From NCBI GenBank assembly GCA_002753735.1, contig PEAN01000003.1, positions 62,001 through 126,000 on the forward strand: a stretch of DNA of 64,000 bases, given 5' to 3'. This document shows, piece after piece, positions 8,367-18,103 of this stretch. Both the position numbers and the translations under genes were made by a program. The notes below the pieces were generated by a model, which worked only from the letters and a program-made list of their open reading frames with translations, was not told where the DNA came from and searched no databases. How positions within the stretch are numbered: position 1 is the stretch's first letter; each line of letters starts with the position of its first letter. The stretch comes from Magnetococcales bacterium DCbin4. Its GTDB lineage: Bacteria; Pseudomonadota; Magnetococcia; Magnetococcales; UBA8363.

Positions 8367-9650
8367 ATGGGTCATGGCAATTTCCTAGTCAACAGGCTTC
8401 CTTGGGGATCAAAGATGGACATTGGAACGGTGGTGGAACGGTTGATTCAAGAACGGGGACAACTGGATCCACTGGTGTTTCTTCAGGAAATCGGCGTCGT
8501 GTCCAGAACTGGGATAACCGCCTGGCGTCAAGGAAAAGTTGGCTGTCTTCGGGATGCCCTCCAGGGAGACCTTTCATGGATCGAAGGTTGCCTGCGCCAG
8601 GCAGCCCGCATGGCCCGTACCTTGGGCCTGGTCCCGAAAACCATTGATGCCAGTCGCATGGACAACGATGGTCGGCACCTCGGGTTACAGATCGATACCA
8701 CACTTGACCCCGGTCGAGATGCCTTGTTCACCACCCACTACCTGCGCCCCCCCCAGGGTTCCGGCGGCATTCAAATGGATCTGTTCCTGGATACACCCGA
8801 AACAGCTCTGGTCAACGATCTGATCCATGCCATCGCCAACCATGATGCCACCCTGGCAAACCATCTTTTCATGCGGCTTGAAAAAAATCACCCCGATAAC
8901 CAAGTTCTGAACGACCTGCCCCCCTTGATCAAAGCCATCACCGATCAGGAAGCACTGATCCGTTCACCACTGGAAGGGCTTGATCGGTTGCAAAACGAAC
9001 TCACGACACACGCGCGCCAGGGATTGGGCGGATTGGAAGGGCGATTTCTCAAACCATTCTACCTCCTGTTCGACAAGGCATTTGCCGGACGCCCCTTCGA
9101 TCCGCAACATCCCAACGCCCACCGCTCCTGGACCCTGGAACGCCTGGGTCATTGGAAAGCATTAAGCGAATGCGTGCTCTTGGAACCGGGATGGACCCGC
9201 CAGCCGATCCTGCTGTTGCGCCGGGCCAAAGCCCTGTTTCAACTTCGACGTCTGGAAGCCAACCGCAGGGTGTGGATCCGGTTTTTCTGGGAACTGCCAC
9301 AACAGGCAGCCCAATACCTGGAAACCCATGGTGACAAAGATTTGAAAAGGTTATGGAACGGCTTCATCGACCGTGAAGTTTCCGACTGGCATCTGTTTCC
9401 CACATGGATCCTCCTGGACCAACCAAGATTGGCCAAAGATCCCGATGCTTGGTCAGAAACCGAAGAGGAAGAAACCACCCCATCACCTGGCCAGACCGCC
9501 TTTTTCACACTGGCGAATCTGTTATTGGCCGAAGAAGAAACCCCCACATCGTCTCAATCCATGATCATGCGACGGCAACTCAAAGAATCCTTTCCTGAAG
9601 TGTTCGCCATGTTCATGCAAACCATCCGTCCTGGACAGACCTCATCCTGA
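8367..9650 (+). CDS. Hypothetical protein (~412-427 aa; true start may be the internal Met at 8415)
   Basis: Long ORF with consistent coding character; MDIGTVVERLIQERGQLDPLVFLQEIGVVSRTGITAWRQGKVGCLRDAL...; family not recognised. Confidence 0.7.
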   Translation: MGHGNFLVNRLPWGSKMDIGTVVERLIQERGQLDPLVFLQEIGVVSRTGITAWRQGKVGCLRDALQGDLSWIEGCLRQAARMARTLGLVPKTIDASRMDNDGRHLGLQIDTTLDPGRDALFTTHYLRPPQGSGGIQMDLFLDTPETALVNDLIHAIANHDATLANHLFMRLEKNHPDNQVLNDLPPLIKAITDQEALIRSPLEGLDRLQNELTTHARQGLGGLEGRFLKPFYLLFDKAFAGRPFDPQHPNAHRSWTLERLGHWKALSECVLLEPGWTRQPILLLRRAKALFQLRRLEANRRVWIRFFWELPQQAAQYLETHGDKDLKRLWNGFIDREVSDWHLFPTWILLDQPRLAKDPDAWSETEEEETTPSPGQTAFFTLANLLLAEEETPTSSQSMIMRRQLKESFPEVFAMFMQTIRPGQTSS

Positions 9651-9697
9651 AAATCGATTCGGTCATGAATCCATGCGGCAGGGACCCAATCACTCCC

Positions 9698-10201
9698 TCA
9701 ACCACCCTCCGCCGCCGCTTGCCCTTGCCGAACCGCACGCAATTCCTGGGCAGAGAAAATCTTGTCGGTATCCAGAATCATGATGAACTTGCCTTCATGC
9801 TTACCCATGCCCCGCAAATAGTCGGCCCGCAACTTGGTCCCGATCTTGGGTGGCTTTTCAACGTTGTCGGGCTGAAGTTCAAACACCTCGCGTACCGAAT
9901 CGGCCATGGCCCCGACCACCGTCTGGGTTCCATCCTCAGTCATGACTTCCATGATAATGAAGCATGTATTGACCGTTGGCTGGGTCTGGGGCATGGAAAA
10001 TTTGGCCCGCATGTCCACCAACGGGACGACACTGCCGCGCAGATTGATGACACCAAGCATGAAATCAGGGGTACGGGGAACCTTGGTCACCTTGGTATAT
10101 TCCAACACCTCGCGGACACGTGCAATTTCCACGGCAAAAACTTCGCTTCCCAGGTGAAAGGTCAAAAACTGGGTCGGTTCGGTAATTCCTTCAACACTCA
10201 T
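9698..10201 (-). CDS. cheW: Chemotaxis coupling protein CheW
   Basis: MSVEGITEPTQFLTFHLGSEVFAVEIARVREVLEYTKVTKVPRTPDFMLGVINLRGSVVPLVDMRAKF... typical CheW. Confidence 0.92.
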   Translation of the reverse strand: MSVEGITEPTQFLTFHLGSEVFAVEIARVREVLEYTKVTKVPRTPDFMLGVINLRGSVVPLVDMRAKFSMPQTQPTVNTCFIIMEVMTEDGTQTVVGAMADSVREVFELQPDNVEKPPKIGTKLRADYLRGMGKHEGKFIMILDTDKIFSAQELRAVRQGQAAAEGG

Positions 10202-10446
10202 CAGTCTACCCCTCGATTTGGTTTGGAGTTGGAGCTTCCCCACAGCTCAAACACCAGTATATACAACATGCACGCATCAGATCCAATCCTTTGCATGAAT
10301 GATGGCTGAATTTTCGCCATCGGTCCTGTAGGCCAATCACCGATGCAATGACCATTGCCAAGTGCAATAGAAAATGATAAGGTTCCAATCTTTTTAATCT
10401 CAAGGTTGCGGTAACCGAACATCGCAACCGAGCAGAGGAGAATCCC

Positions 10447-10665
10447 TTGAGTAAGGAAGATGTCATTGAAATGGAAGGGACGGTTCTGGAAAACCTCCCC
10501 AACGCCATGTTTCGCGTCGAGCTTGAAAATCAGCACAAACTCCTGTGTCACATCTCGGGTCGCATGCGCAAGCACTACATCCGTATCCTCCCGGGTGACA
10601 AGGTCACAGTGCAATTAACCCCCTATGACCTTTCAAAAGGCAGAATTTCCTACCGTCACAAATAA
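10447..10665 (+). CDS. infA: Translation initiation factor IF-1
   Basis: [72 protein letters not shown]. Confidence 0.97.
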   Translation: MSKEDVIEMEGTVLENLPNAMFRVELENQHKLLCHISGRMRKHYIRILPGDKVTVQLTPYDLSKGRISYRHK

Positions 10666-10754
10666 TCGCATTCCCAAACAACATATCCCCCCTCACCGGA
10701 ACAATCCCGGTCGCTCCAGCTGCCGCCATCGTCATCGGATCCGCAACCTGCGGA

Positions 10755-11010
10755 TCAGAACAATTTGACCAGGGCGGCGACTACCGCGACCGATGCGGCC
10801 ATCATGCCCCCCAGCCGCAGGGTCAGTTCGTGCTTCAACAAGGTCAGATCGTGCTTCAACCGCAGCTCCATTTCCTTCAAATCCTGCCTGGTCGCCAGCC
10901 GTTCTTCAATCAACAGGGTATGGGTTTCAGCCAGAATCCTGGCCTGTTCTTCCGGCATCTTTGAGTTCCCTCACAAAGATGTAGGTATCCAACGCCATGG
11001 ACGTGCTCAT
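10755..11010 (-). pseudogene. Small coiled-coil/membrane-anchor protein (DUF1640-like), apparently frameshifted
   Basis: Frame A from ATG at 11010 reads MSTSMALDTYIFVRELKDAG with an upstream AAAGGAG; frame B (10755..10958) reads MPEEQARILAETHTLLIEERLATRQDLKEMELRLKHDLTLLKHELTLRLGGMMAASVAVVAALVKLF. Together they look like one family member. Confidence 0.6.
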
Positions 11011-11201
11011 GGGTCCCGACTCCTTTCTCTTGCCTGCAAGGATACCACACTGGAAATCCATTCAACAAAACATCGAGATGAAACGGGTCGGAAATTGCGT
11101 TTTTCCCCTGACGATCCTTTACAGACGGGAAAAAATGGCTCAATAGTTTCCCCTTTCAAATCCGTAGCACATGAAGCAGTGAATCCGGAGTCCATCTGGC
11201 C

Positions 11202-13220
11202 ATGACCCAATCCTCCCCCGAAGAGATCGTCAAATCCACCCCCAATCGATCCGATTTCGAACCGGTTCTCGAACCCACTCCCGAACCCGGCCACAGATCC
11301 GCAGCGCCACCCGATGTCCCCTGGTCGATCAAGGATTCACTGGACCTGTACCACGTCCTGGCGTGGGGTGAGGGTTATTTTTCCGCCAACGACAAGGGCA
11401 ATCTCACCGTTTCTCCCTCCAAGGATTCAAAACGGTTCATTGACCTCAAGGAACTCACCGACGAAATCCAGACCCAGGGGATCTCCCTTCCGGTTCTGGT
11501 CCGGTTTTCCGATATCCTGCGCTCCCGCATTGAACATCTGTATGGCTCGTTCCACAACGCCACCAAAGAATATGGTTACCGTGGCCGTTATGTCGGCATC
11601 TATCCCATCAAGGTCAACCAACAACGCCAGGTCGTGGAAGAACTGGTCCAGTTCGGTCGCCCCTACCTCATGGGATTGGAAGCAGGGTCACGACCGGAAT
11701 TGCAAATTGCGCTGGCCATGCTCGAAAACCTTGAATCCCCGATTGTCTGCAACGGTTACAAGGACCGGGAATTCATCCGTCTCGCCCTGATGGGGGTCAA
11801 GATGGGACGTAAAATTCACATCGTGGTGGAAAAACCACAGGAACTCTCCCTGCTGCTCGAAATTTCAAAGGAAATGCAAACACGCCCCCTGATTGGCCTG
11901 CGGATCAAACCCGAAGCGACCGGGCAGGGCAAATGGATCTCCTCGGGCGGCCCCTTTTCCAAGTTCGGCCTTTCTGCCACCGAAGTCCTTGATATGGTGC
12001 GTCAACTGGGCGCCCTGGACATGCTCGATTGCCTGCAACTGCTCCATTTCCATCTGGGTTCCCAAATTTCCAATATTCGCCGTTTCAAAAATGGCTTGGC
12101 GGAACTGGCCCGCTATTATGTCGAATTGAGAACCCTGGGCTGCAATATCGAATATGTCGATGTCGGGGGCGGACTGGGCGTCGATTATGACGGTTCCAGT
12201 TCCACCAACGATTCCTCCGTCAACTATTCCATCCAGGAATACGCCGATGACGTGGTCGGCTATCTCCATGATGTCTGCGAAAAGAAAAACCTGCCCCATC
12301 CCAACATCATTACCGAAAGTGGACGTGCCCTGACCGCCCACCATGCCATGCTGCTCATCAACGTTCTCGAAACCTCCTCCCTCCCCATCGACGAAGGAGG
12401 ATTGACCGTCGAGGAAGGAGATGTCCTGGAAATCCGGGAACTCGCCGAAATGCTCGACAATCTCAACAACCGCAACGCCCGCGCCATCTGGCACGATACC
12501 ATGCAGGTCCGTGAAGACCTTCAAAAAATGTTCGTCCTGGGATCACTCGACCTGGCAAAACGTTCCAAGGGCGAACGGATGATCTATCATATCGCCACCA
12601 AAATCGGCTCCCTCGCCCGGGACATGAACAATCCACCGCCCGAACTCCTCGAAGCCCAGGAATACCTGATCAATCGCTACTATTGCAATTTTTCGGTCTT
12701 CCAATCAGTTCCCGACCACTGGGCCATCGATCAACTGTTCCCGATTGTCCCGATCCATCGACTCGACGAACGCCCCGGGAATCTGGCCACCCTCCAGGAC
12801 ATCACCTGCGATTCCGATGGCCATATCGACCGGTTCATCGATTGGGAACGGGGCTGGAAACCGGCACTGGAACTGCACTCCTTCAAAAAAGGTGAATCCT
12901 ATGTTCTGGGGATCTTCCTGACCGGTGCCTATCAGGAAATCCTGGGTGACCTGCACAATCTGTTCGGTGACACCAATGTCGTCCACGTCTCCCAATCCGA
13001 CGACGAGCGTGGCTGGAGCTTTTGTCAGGTATTGTCCGGGCAACTGGTCCGCGATGTGCTGCGCCATGTCTCCTACGACCCGGAAGAACTGGTGCAGAAA
13101 GTTGATAAACTGACCCGGAAAGCCATTTCCGAAGGACGGGTCAGCAAGGAACAAGGACGCCTGTACCTCCGGGATTATGTCGCGGCGTTGAATGATTATA
13201 CCTACCTTGAAACCACATGA
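11202..13220 (+). CDS. speA: Biosynthetic arginine decarboxylase
   Basis: 672 aa; WSIKDSLDLYHVLAWGEGYFSANDKGNLTVSP, YPIKVNQQRQVVEELV, LLHFHLGSQISNIRRFKNGLAEL. Confidence 0.93.
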   Translation: MTQSSPEEIVKSTPNRSDFEPVLEPTPEPGHRSAAPPDVPWSIKDSLDLYHVLAWGEGYFSANDKGNLTVSPSKDSKRFIDLKELTDEIQTQGISLPVLVRFSDILRSRIEHLYGSFHNATKEYGYRGRYVGIYPIKVNQQRQVVEELVQFGRPYLMGLEAGSRPELQIALAMLENLESPIVCNGYKDREFIRLALMGVKMGRKIHIVVEKPQELSLLLEISKEMQTRPLIGLRIKPEATGQGKWISSGGPFSKFGLSATEVLDMVRQLGALDMLDCLQLLHFHLGSQISNIRRFKNGLAELARYYVELRTLGCNIEYVDVGGGLGVDYDGSSSTNDSSVNYSIQEYADDVVGYLHDVCEKKNLPHPNIITESGRALTAHHAMLLINVLETSSLPIDEGGLTVEEGDVLEIRELAEMLDNLNNRNARAIWHDTMQVREDLQKMFVLGSLDLAKRSKGERMIYHIATKIGSLARDMNNPPPELLEAQEYLINRYYCNFSVFQSVPDHWAIDQLFPIVPIHRLDERPGNLATLQDITCDSDGHIDRFIDWERGWKPALELHSFKKGESYVLGIFLTGAYQEILGDLHNLFGDTNVVHVSQSDDERGWSFCQVLSGQLVRDVLRHVSYDPEELVQKVDKLTRKAISEGRVSKEQGRLYLRDYVAALNDYTYLETT

Positions 13221-13307
13221 ACCTCAATTGCGGATCGAGTGATGGAAATCCTTGCGTTGGTCATCAATTGAGTCGCATGATTTACGCTTTATCAAATCTG
13301 AGACTGC

Positions 13308-14816
13308 TTGTCATCGTTTGAAAGAGACACAATCTTGTTGGTCCTGAGCATACTCCTGATCATCCCCCTGGTGGGTGCTGCCATCATCACCCTCATGCCG
13401 GCCACCAACCCGAAACTGATTCGGGGCGTGGCCGTCAGTCATGCCCTGATCGCCCTGATATGGTCACTGGGATTGTGGCACTGGTTCGATACCGCCTCGG
13501 GTACCCTTCAATTTTCCGAACGGTTTGTCTGGAACCACCGTCTGGGAACCTATTATTCCCTTGGAATCGATGGTTTCTCCTTCCCGATGGTCATCCTGAC
13601 CACCCTCCTGTGTCTGATTGCCATGATGGCCTCCAAAAGCATCGACAGGGGATGGAAAGGATATTATTCCCTGATGCTCCTCCTGGAAACCGCCATTCTC
13701 GGGGTGTTCATGTCCCAGGATTGGGCCTTGTTCTATCTGTTCTGGGAATTGACCCTGGTACCACTCTTTTTTCTCATCGACCGATGGGGTGGCCCCAACC
13801 GTGACAGTGCCTCGATCAACTTTGTCCTCTACACCATGGGTGGATCGGTGTTCATGCTGATGAGCCTCCTGGTGTTGTTCGATACCTCTTCCAACCATTC
13901 TTTTGAAATGACCTCGATGGCCGCCGGTGCGGGGAACCTGGGCTCACATAAACAATTGTTTATTTTCCTTGGTTTCTTAATCGGATTCGGCGTCAAGATC
14001 CCCCTCTTTCCCCTGCACGGCTGGCTCCCCCTGGCCCATGTCGAAGCCCCCAGCCCGGTCAGTATTCTCCTCTCCGGGGTTCTTTTGAAAATGGGTGCCT
14101 ATGGGTTGATCCGGGCAGCGATGACGTTACCCAAGGCCATGATCATCCTGCAACCCATCCTGGCGACCGCCGCCTTCATCGGCCTGATCTATGGTGGTCT
14201 TCTGGCTTGGCGGCAACAGGACCTCAAACGGATGATCGCCTATTCTTCCGTCAGCCACATGGGGGTCGTCATCCTCGGCATCGCCGCTCTTAATCAAACT
14301 GCCATGCTGGGCGCCACGCTGCAAATGGTCGCCCATGGACTGGTCGCGGGCAGCATGTTCCTCCTGGTCGGTCTGCTTTATGAACGGACCCATACCCGGG
14401 ATATCAATCACTACAGCAACCTGATCCGTACGACCCCACGCTTTGCCCTCTTCATCACCATTGCATTCCTCGCCGCCATGGGTCTTCCAGGGACCGTCGG
14501 TTTCATTGCCGAACTGCACACCCTGATCGGTGGTTACGAACGCTGGGGTTGGATCGTCGTGCTGCTGACCATGTCGGTTCTCATCAGTGCCGCCTATTCC
14601 TTTCGTACCGTTGGACGGCTCTTCACCGGACCGGAGCGGCCTGACATGCATACGATTGCCGACCTGACCCCCTTTGAATTGATCGCCACATCCCTGCTGA
14701 TCGGCAGTATTCTTCTTCTGGGGTGGTTTCCCACCGTGGTGCTGAACATGATGACCGCTTCGGTCACCCTGTTCGGGGCCACGTTCCCCTCCATGTTCCA
14801 GGGTGGTGTGCCATGA
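13308..14816 (+). CDS. NuoM/MrpD-like proton-translocating membrane subunit
   Basis: 502 aa polytopic protein; LFYLFWELTLVPLFFLIDRWGG, KIPLFPLHGWLPLAHVEAPSPVSILLSGVLLKMGAYGLIR. Confidence 0.85.
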   Translation: MSSFERDTILLVLSILLIIPLVGAAIITLMPATNPKLIRGVAVSHALIALIWSLGLWHWFDTASGTLQFSERFVWNHRLGTYYSLGIDGFSFPMVILTTLLCLIAMMASKSIDRGWKGYYSLMLLLETAILGVFMSQDWALFYLFWELTLVPLFFLIDRWGGPNRDSASINFVLYTMGGSVFMLMSLLVLFDTSSNHSFEMTSMAAGAGNLGSHKQLFIFLGFLIGFGVKIPLFPLHGWLPLAHVEAPSPVSILLSGVLLKMGAYGLIRAAMTLPKAMIILQPILATAAFIGLIYGGLLAWRQQDLKRMIAYSSVSHMGVVILGIAALNQTAMLGATLQMVAHGLVAGSMFLLVGLLYERTHTRDINHYSNLIRTTPRFALFITIAFLAAMGLPGTVGFIAELHTLIGGYERWGWIVVLLTMSVLISAAYSFRTVGRLFTGPERPDMHTIADLTPFELIATSLLIGSILLLGWFPTVVLNMMTASVTLFGATFPSMFQGGVP

Positions 14817-17800
14817 GTCAATCTCATCATCCCGACGATGCCAGCCCCCAAAGCCGCATCCGTCATGCCATTGTCCACATGGAACACCGGTTGACGGCCC
14901 AAGCCCCACTCAAGGACTTCGTACATCACAACACCTTACATGCCTACCAGGAACACCCGTTTCCCAAGGGATTGGAAATCTCAGCCAAGGAAACCGGCCT
15001 GCATGCCTTTCTTTCCATCCAACGATTTCGAGAATTGCTCCAAAAGGGACGGATCACCCGCGAAGAATTGATGGCTGTGGTCGATGAAGATCCCAACCTC
15101 GATGCCGCCACCGTATTGGCCGACCTTCCGGGTCATCGCAAATTGACACGCAAGGATGTTGTGATGTGCGGACTGCTGTACGATTTGTCCCCCATCAACG
15201 CCATCCACCTCCCTTGGCAGATTGAAGAGCAAAAGGCGTTGTGCCGTTTCCAGTCCGATGTCTCCCCGGAATCAAGACAGGAGATCCTGCGGCAAAGCAG
15301 ATTGGCGACCGAATCTTTGGCCGTTGCCGACCTTTGGAATGCCTGCCTCGATGCCCTGTCGCTCAACCATCATTCGGTCCACCCCGAAGAACTCCTGGAT
15401 CTTTCCTCCGATCAGGCGGAGGCCATGATTACCGATTTCGCCCGCGAGGCCCGGGTTCAAGAGGGAGAATCCTTTCAAGTCCGGCTCCAGGTGCGGATGG
15501 AATCGGAAAAATTGCTTGATGATCTGTTGCATCGGATCGGACCCGAATGGACCATGCGCCGACTGTTGCTGGCACTCACCGGCACCGACATCCTGGAATC
15601 GATTCAACCCCTGCTGGTACGGCAATTGGCCAACTACATGGACCTGGGAATCGCTGCCTGGAAAAATCCATCGGATACCAAAGGGTTTTATTCGTTTTGG
15701 AAACAATGCGCCAATAAGGATTGGGCATGGATTTTTGAAGAGATCGCCGATTGGGATGAATTGATGGCGGAGCTGCCGGCGGACCCCCTGGATACCATCA
15801 TGGCGGAACTCCTGACTTTGGGATTGCGTGAAGAACAGTGGCCCGGCTATCTGGAACGGTTGTGTCAGGAGATCCCTGGATGGTCAGGAATGTTTGCCTG
15901 GCGCCAAAGCCACCCCCATTATGCCGGGTCGAATACCGAATTCGACCTTGCCGACTATCTGGCGGTACGGTTGGTTCTGGAACGTTTGTTCGCCCGCCGC
16001 CTGTGCCTGCATACCTGGAAAATCGCACCCAATCTTTTTTTCGTGCGCTGGTATTTCCAGAATAACAAATCAGAACTCCTGGTACGTCACGCCCTGTTCA
16101 ATCTGGCCCCACCCGATTACATCATCCATCGCGCCCAAAGATTGTTGCATGCCGATCCCCCCCCCACCATCGATGAATGGCGTGTCGTGGCCCATCTGTT
16201 ATGGACCTGGAGACGCGCCCAGGCCATGAGCAAGTCGGGCAAATATACCCTTCATCGAGATGCCTGGCGTTTGTTCCGCCTGGGACAACACCTGGGACTT
16301 TGTGGAACCGACCTCCGAACCCTTTCCCCCATCCAGGTGGAAACCATGTTGACCTGCCTGGACCAGTTGACGCCGGAAACCAGTGGATTTCTCTGGCTTC
16401 AAGCTTATGAACGCCATTACCGTGATCAACTGTTCCACGCCGTCCGCCACAATCATGGTTATGGTGCCTGGGCCAAAAGAATGGATCGTCCGCAGGCCCA
16501 GATCGTTTTTTGCATGGATGATCGTGAAGAAGGAATCCGCCGCCACCTGGAAGAGCACAACCCTGCCATCGAAACCCTGGGAGCAGCAGGATTTTTCGGC
16601 GTCGCCATCAACTGGAAGGGATTGGATGATGCGCGGGAATCAGCCCTGTGTCCCATCGTTGACAAACCGTCCCACAAGGTCCATGAGATCGAACTGCCAC
16701 GGGAAGCCCGGAATAAACAACACCACGATCAACGACTGACCCTTCTTGGCAGACTCAAGGATCTCCTCTTCAATGCCACCCGACACGGACTGGTGCGGGG
16801 ATCGGCGGTATTGGCCTGTGCGGCCCCTGTGCTTCTGGCTTCCCTGACCGCCAAACAGTTACATCCCCAATCCCATGGCAAATGGATCGACCGGATCAAC
16901 ACCTGGTTCGCCCCCCCGGTGGAGACCACCATCACCCTGACCGCATCCGAGGATGGAACGGCGGCCTCACCCGAGCGCAACCGGTCGGGCTTCACCGATG
17001 CGGAACAGGCATTTCGTGTTGGAAAATTATTGCGGATCATGGGATTGACCCATGGATTCGCCCCGTTGGTGATCATGATGGGACATGGATCGGGCAGCAA
17101 GAACAATCCCCACCGCGCCGCCTATGATTGCGGTGCCTGTTCCGGTCGGCACGGGGGACCCAACGCCCGGGTTTTTGCCGCCATGGCCAATCGCCCCGAG
17201 GTCCGTGCCATCCTGTCCCGGGAAGGGATCCACATCCCGGGAGATACCTGGTTTGTCGGTGCCAACCACAACACCTGTGATGAATCATTCACCTGGTTCG
17301 ACCTCTCCCTCGTGCCGACATCCTCCACCCCCCTGGTGACGCAATGTACCCGTGACCTGGAGGTGGCTGCCCGCATGAGTGCCCAGGAACGTTGCCGCAA
17401 GGTTGCCTCCGCGCCAGATGATCCCGATCCCCATGTTGCGCTCGATCATTTCCGTGGCCGCAGTCTGGACGTCAGTCAGGCCCGTCCCGAACTGGGACAT
17501 GCCACCAACGCCGCCGCCTTCGTCGGACGCCGCAGTATCAGTCGGGGATTGTTTCTCGACCGGAGGGTTTTCCTGATCTCCTATGATCCCCACACCGATC
17601 CCACCGGAGAGGTTTTGCAGGGAATCCTCCTCAACGTCACGCCCGTGGGTGCCGGCATCAATCTGGAATATTATTTTTCCACCGTCAACAATGAACGCCT
17701 GGGCTGCGGCTCCAAGGTCACCCACAACCTGACCGGATTTTTCGGCATCATGGACGGCACTGAATCGGACCTGCGCACCGGACTTCCTTTCCAGATGATC

Positions 17801-18103
17801 GAAATCCATGAAGCGATGCGCCTCCAGATCATGGTGGAAGCGGAAACCCGGATACTGACCGAAATTTATCAAAGACAGCCATTATTGCAGGAACTGGTCG
17901 GCAACGGATGGGTGCTGTTGTCGGCCAAGGATCCCCATGGTCCCGACATCCATGTATTCAAACCCGGCCAGGGATGGATCGCCTGGACCCCGCCCCCTGA
18001 CGAACTGCCCGTCGTCCCACGTTCTCCCGCATGGTACCAGGGACATCGTGATCATCTCAGACCCGCCAGGATCGCAACCGCCACCGAGGTGAACCATGGT
18101 TGA
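14813..18103 (+). CDS. dabA: DabA (DUF2309/UPF0753) inorganic carbon transporter subunit
   Basis: ORF track starts at 14723 but ATG at 14813 (MSQSHHPDDAS...) overlaps the upstream stop as ATGA; HNTLHAYQEHPFPKGLE, AQIVFCMDDREEGIRRHLEE, DWFVGANHNTCDES-like motifs. Confidence 0.85.
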   Translation: MSQSHHPDDASPQSRIRHAIVHMEHRLTAQAPLKDFVHHNTLHAYQEHPFPKGLEISAKETGLHAFLSIQRFRELLQKGRITREELMAVVDEDPNLDAATVLADLPGHRKLTRKDVVMCGLLYDLSPINAIHLPWQIEEQKALCRFQSDVSPESRQEILRQSRLATESLAVADLWNACLDALSLNHHSVHPEELLDLSSDQAEAMITDFAREARVQEGESFQVRLQVRMESEKLLDDLLHRIGPEWTMRRLLLALTGTDILESIQPLLVRQLANYMDLGIAAWKNPSDTKGFYSFWKQCANKDWAWIFEEIADWDELMAELPADPLDTIMAELLTLGLREEQWPGYLERLCQEIPGWSGMFAWRQSHPHYAGSNTEFDLADYLAVRLVLERLFARRLCLHTWKIAPNLFFVRWYFQNNKSELLVRHALFNLAPPDYIIHRAQRLLHADPPPTIDEWRVVAHLLWTWRRAQAMSKSGKYTLHRDAWRLFRLGQHLGLCGTDLRTLSPIQVETMLTCLDQLTPETSGFLWLQAYERHYRDQLFHAVRHNHGYGAWAKRMDRPQAQIVFCMDDREEGIRRHLEEHNPAIETLGAAGFFGVAINWKGLDDARESALCPIVDKPSHKVHEIELPREARNKQHHDQRLTLLGRLKDLLFNATRHGLVRGSAVLACAAPVLLASLTAKQLHPQSHGKWIDRINTWFAPPVETTITLTASEDGTAASPERNRSGFTDAEQAFRVGKLLRIMGLTHGFAPLVIMMGHGSGSKNNPHRAAYDCGACSGRHGGPNARVFAAMANRPEVRAILSREGIHIPGDTWFVGANHNTCDESFTWFDLSLVPTSSTPLVTQCTRDLEVAARMSAQERCRKVASAPDDPDPHVALDHFRGRSLDVSQARPELGHATNAAAFVGRRSISRGLFLDRRVFLISYDPHTDPTGEVLQGILLNVTPVGAGINLEYYFSTVNNERLGCGSKVTHNLTGFFGIMDGTESDLRTGLPFQMIEIHEAMRLQIMVEAETRILTEIYQRQPLLQELVGNGWVLLSAKDPHGPDIHVFKPGQGWIAWTPPPDELPVVPRSPAWYQGHRDHLRPARIATATEVNHG

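Noticed and set aside
9665-10309. 214-aa plus-strand ORF
   Set aside because: Antisense to cheW.
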